From an uncultured Gammaproteobacteria bacterium (lineage in GTDB: Bacteria; Pseudomonadota; Gammaproteobacteria; Steroidobacterales; XN24), in assembly GCA_947259915.1 (NCBI GenBank), contig CAMYOC010000053.1, positions 1 through 64,000 on the forward strand: 64,000 nucleotides of DNA, read 5' to 3'. Under the pieces are notes generated by a model. That model did not search any database. It was not told where the DNA came from and was given only the letters and a program-made list of their open reading frames with translations. Of the stretch, positions 32,676 to 41,861 are shown piece after piece. The translations under genes were made by a program, and so were the position numbers. Numbering within the stretch: the stretch's first letter is position 1; each line of letters begins with the position of its first letter.

Positions 32676-34007
32676 TTGCTGACCGCCGTACGCTATGTGC
32701 CCAGACCGTTGCGAGGCCTTATCACCGCTTCGACGCCGGTACCCAAGGATCTGTCCAGCGTGACGACTGTCGCGCGCAAATTCGAGACAGACCCGGCTTC
32801 TGTGGGCATGGAGCAGACCGGTGTAGACGCGATCTGGAACTGCGTCGAGGGCATGTACGGCACCGGGATGCATCCCGGGATTTCTTTTGTGCTCCGTCGC
32901 CACGGGAAAGTCGTGATCAAGCGGGCCATCGGTCACGCGCGCGGCAACGGCCCCGGCGACGAACAGGCTGAGCCGGTGGCGATGACGCCGGATACGCCGG
33001 TCTGCCTGTATTCCTCGAGCAAGGCGATGGCGGCGATGACGGTACACCTGTTGTCCGAGCGCAAGGAGTTGAGCCTGCTGGACCCGGTCAGCCATTACAT
33101 CCCCGAGTTTGGCCAGAACGGCAAACATGACATCACCATCTATCAGCTGTTGTGCCACAAGGCCGGGATCCCGACGGTCAAGGCCAAGGATCACGAGGAT
33201 CTGGCCGAGCTGTTGCTGGACCGGAAGGAGATTCTGCGCAGGCTCTACGAGGCCGCGCCCGAACAGCCTGGTCACCATCATGCCTACCATGCGCTGACCG
33301 CCGGCTTTGTGATAGCCGACCTGGTCGAGCGCGTCTCGGGGCTCGGTTTCCGGCGTTTCTTCCGCGAGAATCTGAGCGGGCCTCTCGGTCTGCGCGGCCT
33401 CGACTTTGGCGCACGACGCGGCACCCTGTCGAAGCTCGCTACCAATTACGTCACCGGCTCCCATCTGAACGCACCTGGTGACATTTATCTGCGCCGCGCC
33501 ATCGGCACGACCCTGAAACGCGCGGTCGAGATTTCCAACGATCCGCGTTTCTATGCAGCGGTGATCCCGGCCGGCAACGGAGTCGGTACCGCCGACCAGT
33601 GTTCACGATTTTTCCAGTGCCTGCTCAATGGCGGCGAGCTCGACGGAGTGCGCGTATTCGAGCCGCTGACCGTGCGCCGCGCGGTCGCCGAGGTCGGCAA
33701 GGCGGAGCTGGACCGGTCACTGCTGGTGCCTGTCCGGTACTCAGCCGGGATGATGCTCGGCAGCCGGACGATCGGTCTCTACGGTCCGGATACCGAAAAG
33801 GCCTTCGGTCATCTCGGCTTTACCAACAACTTTATCTGGGCCGATCCGGAGCGCGATATCTCGGTGGCGCTGCTGACCACCGGCAAGCTGATGGTCGGTC
33901 TGCATCTGCCGTATCTGATGATGCTGCTGCGGAATATTTCGCGCTATTGTCCCAAGCTCAGCGATGAGGAGCAGGAACGGGGCATGCTGGCTTCCGGGGT
34001 GTATTGA
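32676..34007 (+). CDS. Beta-lactamase-fold serine hydrolase (class C/EstB-like)
   Basis: 443 aa from a TTG at 32676 with GGGAGA upstream. The SxxK motif appears in CLYSSSKAMAAM and the helper Tyr in HHAYHALTAGFV. A C-terminal HLGFTNNFIWAD may serve as the third motif. The fold is that of EstB-type esterases and penicillin-binding-like hydrolases, including LACTB-type proteins. No signal peptide is evident, so it is probably cytosolic and a lipase/esterase rather than a resistance enzyme. Monocistronic and convergent with the amidohydrolase. Confidence 0.85.
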   Translation: MLTAVRYVPRPLRGLITASTPVPKDLSSVTTVARKFETDPASVGMEQTGVDAIWNCVEGMYGTGMHPGISFVLRRHGKVVIKRAIGHARGNGPGDEQAEPVAMTPDTPVCLYSSSKAMAAMTVHLLSERKELSLLDPVSHYIPEFGQNGKHDITIYQLLCHKAGIPTVKAKDHEDLAELLLDRKEILRRLYEAAPEQPGHHHAYHALTAGFVIADLVERVSGLGFRRFFRENLSGPLGLRGLDFGARRGTLSKLATNYVTGSHLNAPGDIYLRRAIGTTLKRAVEISNDPRFYAAVIPAGNGVGTADQCSRFFQCLLNGGELDGVRVFEPLTVRRAVAEVGKAELDRSLLVPVRYSAGMMLGSRTIGLYGPDTEKAFGHLGFTNNFIWADPERDISVALLTTGKLMVGLHLPYLMMLLRNISRYCPKLSDEEQERGMLASGVY

Positions 34008-34118
34008 AGACCCGGCCACGACGGCCCCAACCGGGAGCCGCTGGATATGCAGCAAGCGGCAGGGTTGCGGACCAGTAACTGACCTGCAGGATTGAGCAAC
34101 CCCGGCTCTGGGTGCGCG

Positions 34119-35522
<1,404 letters not shown>

Positions 35523-35836
35523 GGAAGGTCTACCTCGGCGCGTGCTGTTGGAGATTTTCGGATCGGTCAGCGCATTCGCAATTGGACCGGCAGCATATCA
35601 AGCTGACTGGTGACGGCAAACAGAGCGCAGCGGCCGTTTCCGGCCAGATGCGGGAGGCGTATCCACGCCCGTCCCACATGCGGCCTTGCCGCACGCCGCC
35701 ACCCGGCTGTCTTGCCCCCGGGCCCGGCCATGGGCGAACATTCCCGCCCAGGCCATCTGATAACACGGCTCTGGATAACGGCAGGATCTGATCCTGCCAC
35801 CGAAGATCCACCCGCGAACGGCCCACGGGGACCCCC
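35523..35836. other. Intergenic region between amidohydrolase and acyltransferase genes
   Basis: Divergent promoter region of 314 bp. It holds the 19-bp palindrome at 35780-35798 and a weaker GGGCG...CGCCC repeat near 35733. The short open frames on both strands are not convincing genes. Confidence 0.5.
35780..35798. promoter_or_regulatory. Operator-like palindrome GGCAGGATC-T-GATCCTGCC
   Basis: Perfect 9-bp arms around a single base, 38 bp before the start of the acyltransferase gene. The size and position fit a repressor operator; a hairpin role is possible too. No U-tract follows. Confidence 0.5.
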
Positions 35837-36811
35837 TTGGCACAGTCATTATTCGGAGATCGAGCAAAGCGCCTGATGCGGCGCTGGCCCTGGGTGCAAC
35901 GTGTTCTCTGGGGCTTCGAGTCCGTATTGATGGATCTGGCCTTCGGGCTGTTGCGGCTGTTGCGGCCGGGACAGGCGGCCGCGGCAGGCGGCTGGTTGCT
36001 ACGTCAGGTGGGCCCCCGTCAGAAGAAAAGCCGGCATCTGCGGCGCAACTACTCCATCGCGTTTCCCGATCTCGACAGCGATGAGATCGAGAGTCTGGTC
36101 GGGGCGTCCTGGACCAACTTCGGCGCCTGTATGGCGGAATACGCGCATCTGGACGACATTGCCAACGGACGCCGCGGTGCCGGTCTGGAATGCGTCGTGG
36201 CGCCGGGGATCCGCGCCTTCGAGACCCGGGACCGGCCGGCGATCTTCTTCACCGCCCACCTCGGCAACTGGGAACTGGCCGCGCTGGCGATCTATGCACA
36301 GCGCATCCCGGTGACCGCCGTTTACTCGCCGCTGCCAAACCCGGGCCTGGACCGGCGTCTGACCAGATATCGCAGCGTGCTGGGCTGCCGCCTGGTGCCC
36401 CGTTCCGACAGCATGCGCCCGCTGCTGGCCGAGATAAAAGCCGGCCGCTCGATCGGTCTGCTGGTGGATCAGAAGGTGGAGAATGGCGAACCCCTGCCGT
36501 TCTTCGGACGCGATAAAATGACCACCCTGATTCCGGCTCGTCTGGCGCTGAGACATGATCTCGAGCTGGTGCCGATCCGGATCAAGCGGCTCGAAGGCTC
36601 GCGTTTCCGCGCCACGTTTCTCGAGCCGGTGCGTGCCGACGTGAATGTGGGCGGAGAGATCGAGCAGGCGCGGCAGATGATGACCGCGGTCAACCGCCTG
36701 TTTGAGGAGTGGATCCGCGATGATCCCGGTCAGTGGTTCTGCGGCAACCGCCGCTGGCCGAAAGACAGACCCGCCGCCGGTCAGGGGCCGGCCGCGAACA
36801 CGCCGCGGTGA
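35837..36811 (+). CDS. LpxL/HtrB-like lysophospholipid/lipid A acyltransferase
   Basis: 324 aa from a TTG at 35837, chosen for the GGGGA upstream; an ATG at 35876 is the alternative. The catalytic HX4E motif is FFTAHLGNWELAAL, and later blocks (SIGLLVDQKVENGEPLPFFG, ELVPIRIKR) match the LpxL/LpxM family. Those inner-membrane enzymes add secondary acyl chains to lipid A. The protein has a hydrophobic N-terminal segment (VLMDLAFGLLRLL). It heads a run of genes for sulfotransferase, ELM1 and others, so the acceptor may be a related glycolipid rather than lipid A itself. Confidence 0.88.
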   Translation: MAQSLFGDRAKRLMRRWPWVQRVLWGFESVLMDLAFGLLRLLRPGQAAAAGGWLLRQVGPRQKKSRHLRRNYSIAFPDLDSDEIESLVGASWTNFGACMAEYAHLDDIANGRRGAGLECVVAPGIRAFETRDRPAIFFTAHLGNWELAALAIYAQRIPVTAVYSPLPNPGLDRRLTRYRSVLGCRLVPRSDSMRPLLAEIKAGRSIGLLVDQKVENGEPLPFFGRDKMTTLIPARLALRHDLELVPIRIKRLEGSRFRATFLEPVRADVNVGGEIEQARQMMTAVNRLFEEWIRDDPGQWFCGNRRWPKDRPAAGQGPAANTPR

Positions 36812-36828
36812 AGTGAAGGGAGAACGTG

Positions 36829-37812
36829 ATGCCGATCCTGAGTGATGCGGTCAAGAAGATTCTGATCATCGCCGGCACCGGACCGATGCCGCGCGGCATG
36901 CGCATCCGCGCGCGGGAACGCCTGATGGCGGACCTGGAGGTGGGCATCGCGGAACGGGCCGAATTGCTGATCATCGGTCATCCGAAGAGCGGCAACACCT
37001 GGCTCAAGGCCATGCTGTCGCGGCTCTATCAGGTCCGTTTCGGCATGCCCGACCGGCTGGTCAATAAATCCGATGAATACTCGCGGCGTAACCCCGAGAT
37101 CCCGCGTATGGCGGCGACCAACGGCTGCTACAGCTACGAGGGCGCGGTCGGCCGGGCGTTGACGCCGGAAGCCGACGACAACCCGCTCAAACATAAGGCG
37201 GTGATGCTGCTGGCGCGCAATCCGCTGGATATCTCGGTGTCCTGGTATATGCAGTTCACCAAGCGTCAGTCGGCGCGCAAACAGGAGCTGATCAACCACA
37301 ATCTGGATCGGCCGATCGACCGGCGCACGGTACAGATGTGGGACTTTGTCCGCCACAGCGAGATCGGGCTGCCGTTCCTGATCGATTATCTGAACACCTG
37401 GGCGCGCAATATCGAGGCGTTGCCGCGGGGTACGATCATCCGCTACGAAGATCTGCGCCATCAAACCGCGGATACGCTGGCTCGGGTGCTGGTGCTGATG
37501 GGCGCCACGTTTAGCGATGAGGAGATCCAGGCAGCGGTGGAGTGGGGTTCGTTCGAGAACCTGCGCAAGCTCGAGGTCGAGGGTTTCTTCCGCCAGGGCG
37601 GCATGACCTTGCGCAACAAGAAGGACGAGGAGAGTTTCAAAGTCCGGCGCGCCAAAGTGGGCGGTTATCGCGACTATTTCTCCGGCGAACAGGTCGCCGA
37701 GCTCGAGCAGCTGGTCAACGATCGGCTGTCTCCGGTGTTCGGCTACACCCCAGTGGGCGCGGAGGCCGCAGCGCCGGGTCTGGCGCCGGTAGCCGACCAG
37801 GCCGGCGCTTAG
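36829..37812 (+). CDS. Sulfotransferase (cytosolic type) 1
   Basis: 327 aa from the ATG at 36829 after AAGGGAGA; a GTG at 36826 is equivalent. The 5' PAPS loop is IIGHPKSGNTWLKAMLSRL, followed by LLARNPLDISVSWYMQF (3'-phosphate contact), EDLRHQTADTLARVLVLMG and the C-terminal RRAKVGGYRDYFSGEQV. These are the standard signatures of PAPS-dependent sulfotransferases that act on small molecules or carbohydrates. It shares most of these blocks with the sulfotransferase at 39765, so the two look like paralogs. It is 17 bp after the acyltransferase gene. Confidence 0.92.
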   Translation: MPILSDAVKKILIIAGTGPMPRGMRIRARERLMADLEVGIAERAELLIIGHPKSGNTWLKAMLSRLYQVRFGMPDRLVNKSDEYSRRNPEIPRMAATNGCYSYEGAVGRALTPEADDNPLKHKAVMLLARNPLDISVSWYMQFTKRQSARKQELINHNLDRPIDRRTVQMWDFVRHSEIGLPFLIDYLNTWARNIEALPRGTIIRYEDLRHQTADTLARVLVLMGATFSDEEIQAAVEWGSFENLRKLEVEGFFRQGGMTLRNKKDEESFKVRRAKVGGYRDYFSGEQVAELEQLVNDRLSPVFGYTPVGAEAAAPGLAPVADQAGA

Positions 37813-37821
37813 CAGGGCCGC

Positions 37822-38919
37822 ATGAATCATCCCGGCACCGGTCCACGCACCTGGCTGGTGCTCGGCGACAAGCGCGGTGACAACGGCCAGGTCGAGACCG
37901 TGGCCGCCGGTCTGCCCTGGCCATGGGAACGCAGGTTCGTGCAGATGCGCCCGCAGTGGGTCTATGGCAAGCCGCCGGTACGCCCGTCTCTTGACCACAT
38001 CGATCTGGAGAAATCGGACGCCCTCGAGCCACCCTGGCCGGATCTCATTCTGACTATCGGTCGCCGGCCGTCGTCGGTGGCGCTATGGATACAGCGGCAA
38101 TCGGGTGGTCACAGCCGCATCGTCTATATCGGCAAGCCCTCTACCCGCGTCGAGCACTTCGATATGGTGGTGGTCAGCGGCGAGATCCTGATGCCGCCGC
38201 TGGATAACGTCATGCGCACCGATCTGCCGCTGATGCGAGTGGAACAGGACGCAAGCGAACTGGAAGAATGGCGCCAGCGCTTCGCGGCGCTGCCGCGGCC
38301 GTTGGTGGGATTCCTGCTGGGCGGTCCGACCAAGCCATTTGTCTATGATCGCGACGTCCTTGACCGGGTCCTTACTCTTGCGCGGCGCGTGAGCGATGAG
38401 CAGGGCGGGACGCCCTATCTCACGACCAGCCGTCGTACCCCGGAATGGTTTGCCGATGCGCTGGAACAGGACATCCCGGCTGGCGGCCAGCTGTTCCGCT
38501 GGTCGGCCTCCGCGGCCAACAATCCGTACCGTGGCATCCTCGGTCTCGCCGACGGACTGGTTGTTACCGCCGACAGCATCTCCATGCTGGTGGAGGCGAT
38601 CGGGCTGGGGCGGCCGGCGGCGATCCTGACGCTGCCGGTGGGTGTTACCGGTCGGCTTGATCTGGCGCGTCGCGACGCGCTGGCCTGGCTGTTCGCGACC
38701 CGCGATCAGGGCGCCGGATCGATGCGCCAGGGTCTGGCGCGGATGCTCTACCGCGCACGCCTGGTGTATCAGAGTCGGAATTTCCCCGCATTCCAGCGTG
38801 AACTGGTGCGCACCGGCCAGGCGGTCTGGGCCGGTCAGCCCTTCGTCAAACCCACGGCCTCGCCGCGGGCCGACGTGAGGCGCATCGTCGAGCGGATACA
38901 GGCGCTGGTGAGCGCCTGA
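37822..38919 (+). CDS. ELM1/DUF1022-family protein
   Basis: 365 aa. The start WLVLGDKRGDNGQVETVAAGL and later blocks PDLILTIGRRPSSVALWIQR, VVVSGEILMPPLDNV, VGFLLGGPTKPF and ADGLVVTADSISMLVEAI are characteristic of the mitochondrial-fission ELM1 family, widespread in alphaproteobacteria. The fold resembles GT-B glycosyltransferases, and a role in envelope glycolipid synthesis has been suggested from context. Start 9 bp after the sulfotransferase stop. Not seen: classical donor-binding residues, so catalysis is unproven. Confidence 0.85.
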   Translation: MNHPGTGPRTWLVLGDKRGDNGQVETVAAGLPWPWERRFVQMRPQWVYGKPPVRPSLDHIDLEKSDALEPPWPDLILTIGRRPSSVALWIQRQSGGHSRIVYIGKPSTRVEHFDMVVVSGEILMPPLDNVMRTDLPLMRVEQDASELEEWRQRFAALPRPLVGFLLGGPTKPFVYDRDVLDRVLTLARRVSDEQGGTPYLTTSRRTPEWFADALEQDIPAGGQLFRWSASAANNPYRGILGLADGLVVTADSISMLVEAIGLGRPAAILTLPVGVTGRLDLARRDALAWLFATRDQGAGSMRQGLARMLYRARLVYQSRNFPAFQRELVRTGQAVWAGQPFVKPTASPRADVRRIVERIQALVSA

Positions 38920-38924
38920 GGGCG

Positions 38925-39611
38925 CTACATCTGGCGGCCGCTGCCCCGGGTCACCAGCTTCATCACGCGGGTCGCAAAGCGGCTCAGATTCTGCGAGAGG
39001 CCCGCCATCTTTGTCGACCGGTTCCAGCTCATCTGCACCATCCGCCGCGGACCCGCATAGCGCACATAGCCGTGATAGGAATGATCACAGCGCCGGAAGG
39101 CGGTCAGTGACCCGGCCAGCGGCGGGATCTGCCTGGCGTAATCCTCGATGTCATCCTTGGAGCGCAGGATGCGCAGCTGTCCGCCGTCGCCCTCCCAGCC
39201 CTCGTTGAAATACACCAGTACCGTCACCAGCTTGCTCCAGTGATCGGTATGGATGTTGCCGTCGCTGAGCTCCGAGAACGTCCGCACGGTAACGGTGGTG
39301 GTGCAGTCGGTGAGATCGACGCCGAATTTCTCGCCCAGGGCCTTGCACATGGCCGGGCTGGTCAGCTGCTCGATAAAGGCGTCGAACACCGGACCATGAG
39401 CATAACTCTCGTAGTCCTTGTTGCCGGCGCTGGGTATCTGCGGATAGTCGTGATTGATCGCGTCCACGACCTCCGGATCGAGGAAGCCCTCGACCAGCAG
39501 ATGGTCATAGGGATCACGCTGCAGCGGTGCCGCGGCGAGCTTGCTGATGTTGAGGAGATGATCCGGCGCCGCGAGGGGCGCGGAAACGGCTGAAGAGGTC
39601 GCGCTGTTCAT
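38925..39611 (-). CDS. 2-oxoglutarate/Fe(II)-dependent oxygenase 1
   Basis: 228 aa from the ATG at 39611. The double-stranded beta-helix shows the iron ligands NIHTDHWSK (HxD), and HSYHGYVRYAGPRRMVQ supplies the distal His and the Arg that binds 2-oxoglutarate. Conserved blocks such as LVYFNEGWEGDGGQLRIL match the prolyl-hydroxylase-like group. It may hydroxylate a peptide or glycan; nothing in the sequence fixes the substrate. Opposite strand to the surrounding sulfotransferases: convergent with the ELM1-family gene (5 bp) and divergent from the second sulfotransferase. Confidence 0.87.
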   Translation of the reverse strand: MNSATSSAVSAPLAAPDHLLNISKLAAAPLQRDPYDHLLVEGFLDPEVVDAINHDYPQIPSAGNKDYESYAHGPVFDAFIEQLTSPAMCKALGEKFGVDLTDCTTTVTVRTFSELSDGNIHTDHWSKLVTVLVYFNEGWEGDGGQLRILRSKDDIEDYARQIPPLAGSLTAFRRCDHSYHGYVRYAGPRRMVQMSWNRSTKMAGLSQNLSRFATRVMKLVTRGSGRQM

Positions 39612-39764
39612 GGTAAGCCTGCCGGGTTTTACTGATCGGGCCAAACGGAGGACAATATCGTGTTACCGACGACCGTCGCCCGGCCATCCGGGTCCTCGGG
39701 GGCCACATGGCCCCGGGGCCGCCCGGGCAGCCGCGCAGGTCGGATTTCAGAGGTCAGGATAGCC

Positions 39765-40718
39765 ATGTTTCAGTCGATCTGGAAGACGTTCTCACGCAAG
39801 GCAGTGCTCAGCGCGGTGTTTTTCCTCCCCTATGAGAAGCGCCGCAAGGTCGAGCGCTGGATCCGCGGCCGCTGGGAAGCCAACAAAATCGCCGAGGCCG
39901 ACTGGATCCTCGCTTCCTGGGGCAAGAGCGGGCGCACCTGGCTGCGGGTCATGTTGTCCCGTTTTTATCAGGTCCGGTTCGATCTTCCGGAAGGCATGCT
40001 GATCGGCTTCGACAACATGCACAAGCGCAACCCCGGGGCGCCGCGCGTGTTTTTTACCCACGGTAATTACCTCAAGGACTACACCGGTCACACCGAGGAC
40101 AAGCGCGATTTCTACGGCAAGAAAGTCGTGCTGCTGGTACGGGATCCGCGCGACGTGGCGGTGTCACAGTTCTTCCAGTGGAAATACCGGATGCGGCCGC
40201 GCAAGAAACGCCTCAACGATTATCCGGAGCACGGCGCCGAGATCTCGATGTATGACTTTATGATGCATCGCCAGCAGGGCATGCCGCGGATCGTCGAGTA
40301 CTTCAACGGCTGGGCGGAGGATGTCGAGCGTCTGCCGGACATGCTGATCGTGCGCTACGAGGACATGAAGGCGCTCACCGCCGAGACGCTCAAGCGGATC
40401 GTCGAATTCACCGGCACACCGGGCAGCGACGAACAGGTACAGATCGCGGTCGACTACGCCGCCTACGAGAATATGAAGAAGCTGGAGGAGAAACGCGCCT
40501 TCAAGCTCTCCGGCGGGCGTATGAAACCCGGCGACGCCAGCAACCCGGACTCGTTCAAAGTGCGGCGGGGCAAGGTCGGTGGCTATCGGGACTACTACAC
40601 GGACGAACAGATCGCGGCCATCGATACCTATATGACCGAGCACCTGTCGCCGTTGTTCGGCTATACCGCGGAACCCCTGGCCGAACCGGTCCCGACAAGC
40701 ACCCAGGCTGCCGGTTAA
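39765..40718 (+). CDS. Sulfotransferase (cytosolic type) 2
   Basis: 317 aa from the ATG at 39765, which has AGGTCAGG upstream; the open frame extends further left without family similarity. PAPS loop: ASWGKSGRTWLRVMLSRFY. Then LLVRDPRDVAVSQFFQW, IVRYEDMKALTAETLKRIVE and KVRRGKVGGYRDYYTDEQI. Close in length and motif order to the enzyme at 36829. The pair frames the ELM1-family and oxygenase genes. Convergent with the putative glycosyltransferase gene 40 bp away. Confidence 0.92.
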   Translation: MFQSIWKTFSRKAVLSAVFFLPYEKRRKVERWIRGRWEANKIAEADWILASWGKSGRTWLRVMLSRFYQVRFDLPEGMLIGFDNMHKRNPGAPRVFFTHGNYLKDYTGHTEDKRDFYGKKVVLLVRDPRDVAVSQFFQWKYRMRPRKKRLNDYPEHGAEISMYDFMMHRQQGMPRIVEYFNGWAEDVERLPDMLIVRYEDMKALTAETLKRIVEFTGTPGSDEQVQIAVDYAAYENMKKLEEKRAFKLSGGRMKPGDASNPDSFKVRRGKVGGYRDYYTDEQIAAIDTYMTEHLSPLFGYTAEPLAEPVPTSTQAAG

Positions 40719-40758
40719 CCAGCTGCGCTGATCCGGGCCCGCTCTGGTGAGAGCCGGC

Positions 40759-41670
40759 TCAGGCCGCCAGCGGTGGCGTCCGCTTGACCAGCTCCAGCGC
40801 GTCATGGCGGAGATGGTTCTTGCTCATTTCCTCGCGCAGCATGTCCTCGGTGATGATGTTCTTCTCCAGGCATTCCCGCACCAGGCCGAAGAAAAAGCGC
40901 TCCTGACCGGGATCCGGATGGGCCTTGTAATGGCCGGCCAGTCCGTAATCACCAAACAGCGCCCGGCGTGCACGCCGGATCCAGTGTCGCGGCGGGAACA
41001 GCTGGAAGGTGTCTGCCTGGCGGTAATCCACCTGCAAGCCTGTTTTCCATGGCTGGGTCTTGCGCTTGGTGTTGTGCAGCAGCCGGGTGTTCTGATCCAG
41101 ATGATCGAAGTCGTTCCAAAATTCCTCGAAGAAGCCGATGCTGTCCGGATCCTCCAGCTTGAGGCACACCCAGTCCATGTAGTCTCGGCTGAAGTCGAAC
41201 ATGGCGTTGAATTGCTCTTCGACCTTCCAGTGTTTGAGCCTGGCGCAATCCAGCAGCATCACGCTGCTCGCCATGCAGCCGCGTTTGCCCTTGGATCCTG
41301 ACTTGGGCCGGCACATGATCGCCGCCCCCTCCATGTCCCGTGTGAGCAAGTCCCAGACGTCACCGACGGCGAACACGTCCGGGTCGACCACCACCGCGCG
41401 TCCTGCATAGCCCATCAATTGAGGCGGCATAAAGCGCAGCGGCGTAAAGGACTGCAGGTCGTCATTAAGCCAGGCGCGCTTGTCGCCGTCACGCAGGTAC
41501 AGCTCACCCTCGCGCTGATGCATAAACGGACAGTCACGGGTGTGAATGAACTTGACTTCGAACTCGCCGGCATGAGCCGAATTGCGCTCGAAGGAATACT
41601 TGCTCACCACGGCGCCCAGCCATTGTTTGTGGTTGGTGTGGATGAATACGGTGGGTTTGTTGCTTTCCAT
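40759..41670 (-). CDS. Putative glycosyltransferase (GT8/GT-A-like)
   Basis: 303 aa, soluble. It begins TVFIHTNHKQWLGAVVSKYS, resembling proteins that use a Rossmann-like GT-A fold. RAVVVDPDVFAVGDVWDLL supplies a DxD motif, and CRPKSGSKGKRGCMASSVML follows as in GT8-like enzymes. The C-terminal ~60 residues are helical and charged. It probably transfers a sugar in the same envelope pathway as its sulfotransferase neighbour, but family assignment rests on the DxD and overall pattern only. A non-catalytic role is possible. Confidence 0.6.
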   Translation of the reverse strand: MESNKPTVFIHTNHKQWLGAVVSKYSFERNSAHAGEFEVKFIHTRDCPFMHQREGELYLRDGDKRAWLNDDLQSFTPLRFMPPQLMGYAGRAVVVDPDVFAVGDVWDLLTRDMEGAAIMCRPKSGSKGKRGCMASSVMLLDCARLKHWKVEEQFNAMFDFSRDYMDWVCLKLEDPDSIGFFEEFWNDFDHLDQNTRLLHNTKRKTQPWKTGLQVDYRQADTFQLFPPRHWIRRARRALFGDYGLAGHYKAHPDPGQERFFFGLVRECLEKNIITEDMLREEMSKNHLRHDALELVKRTPPLAA

Positions 41671-41861
41671 GACGAGCCCCTGTGCTGATGTGCCTGGAAA
41701 AGGCCCCTATTTTCCTCTCTTGGCTGGTGAAAATCTATCCGCCCCAGGCTGGGTGCGCGCAGGGCGCCGGTGTTTGACCGTCATATACACTTGCCGCCAG
41801 GGGAGGGCGGCGCCGGACCCGGCGGCCGCCAGGAAAGATCAATACGCTGAGGTTGCTAGCG

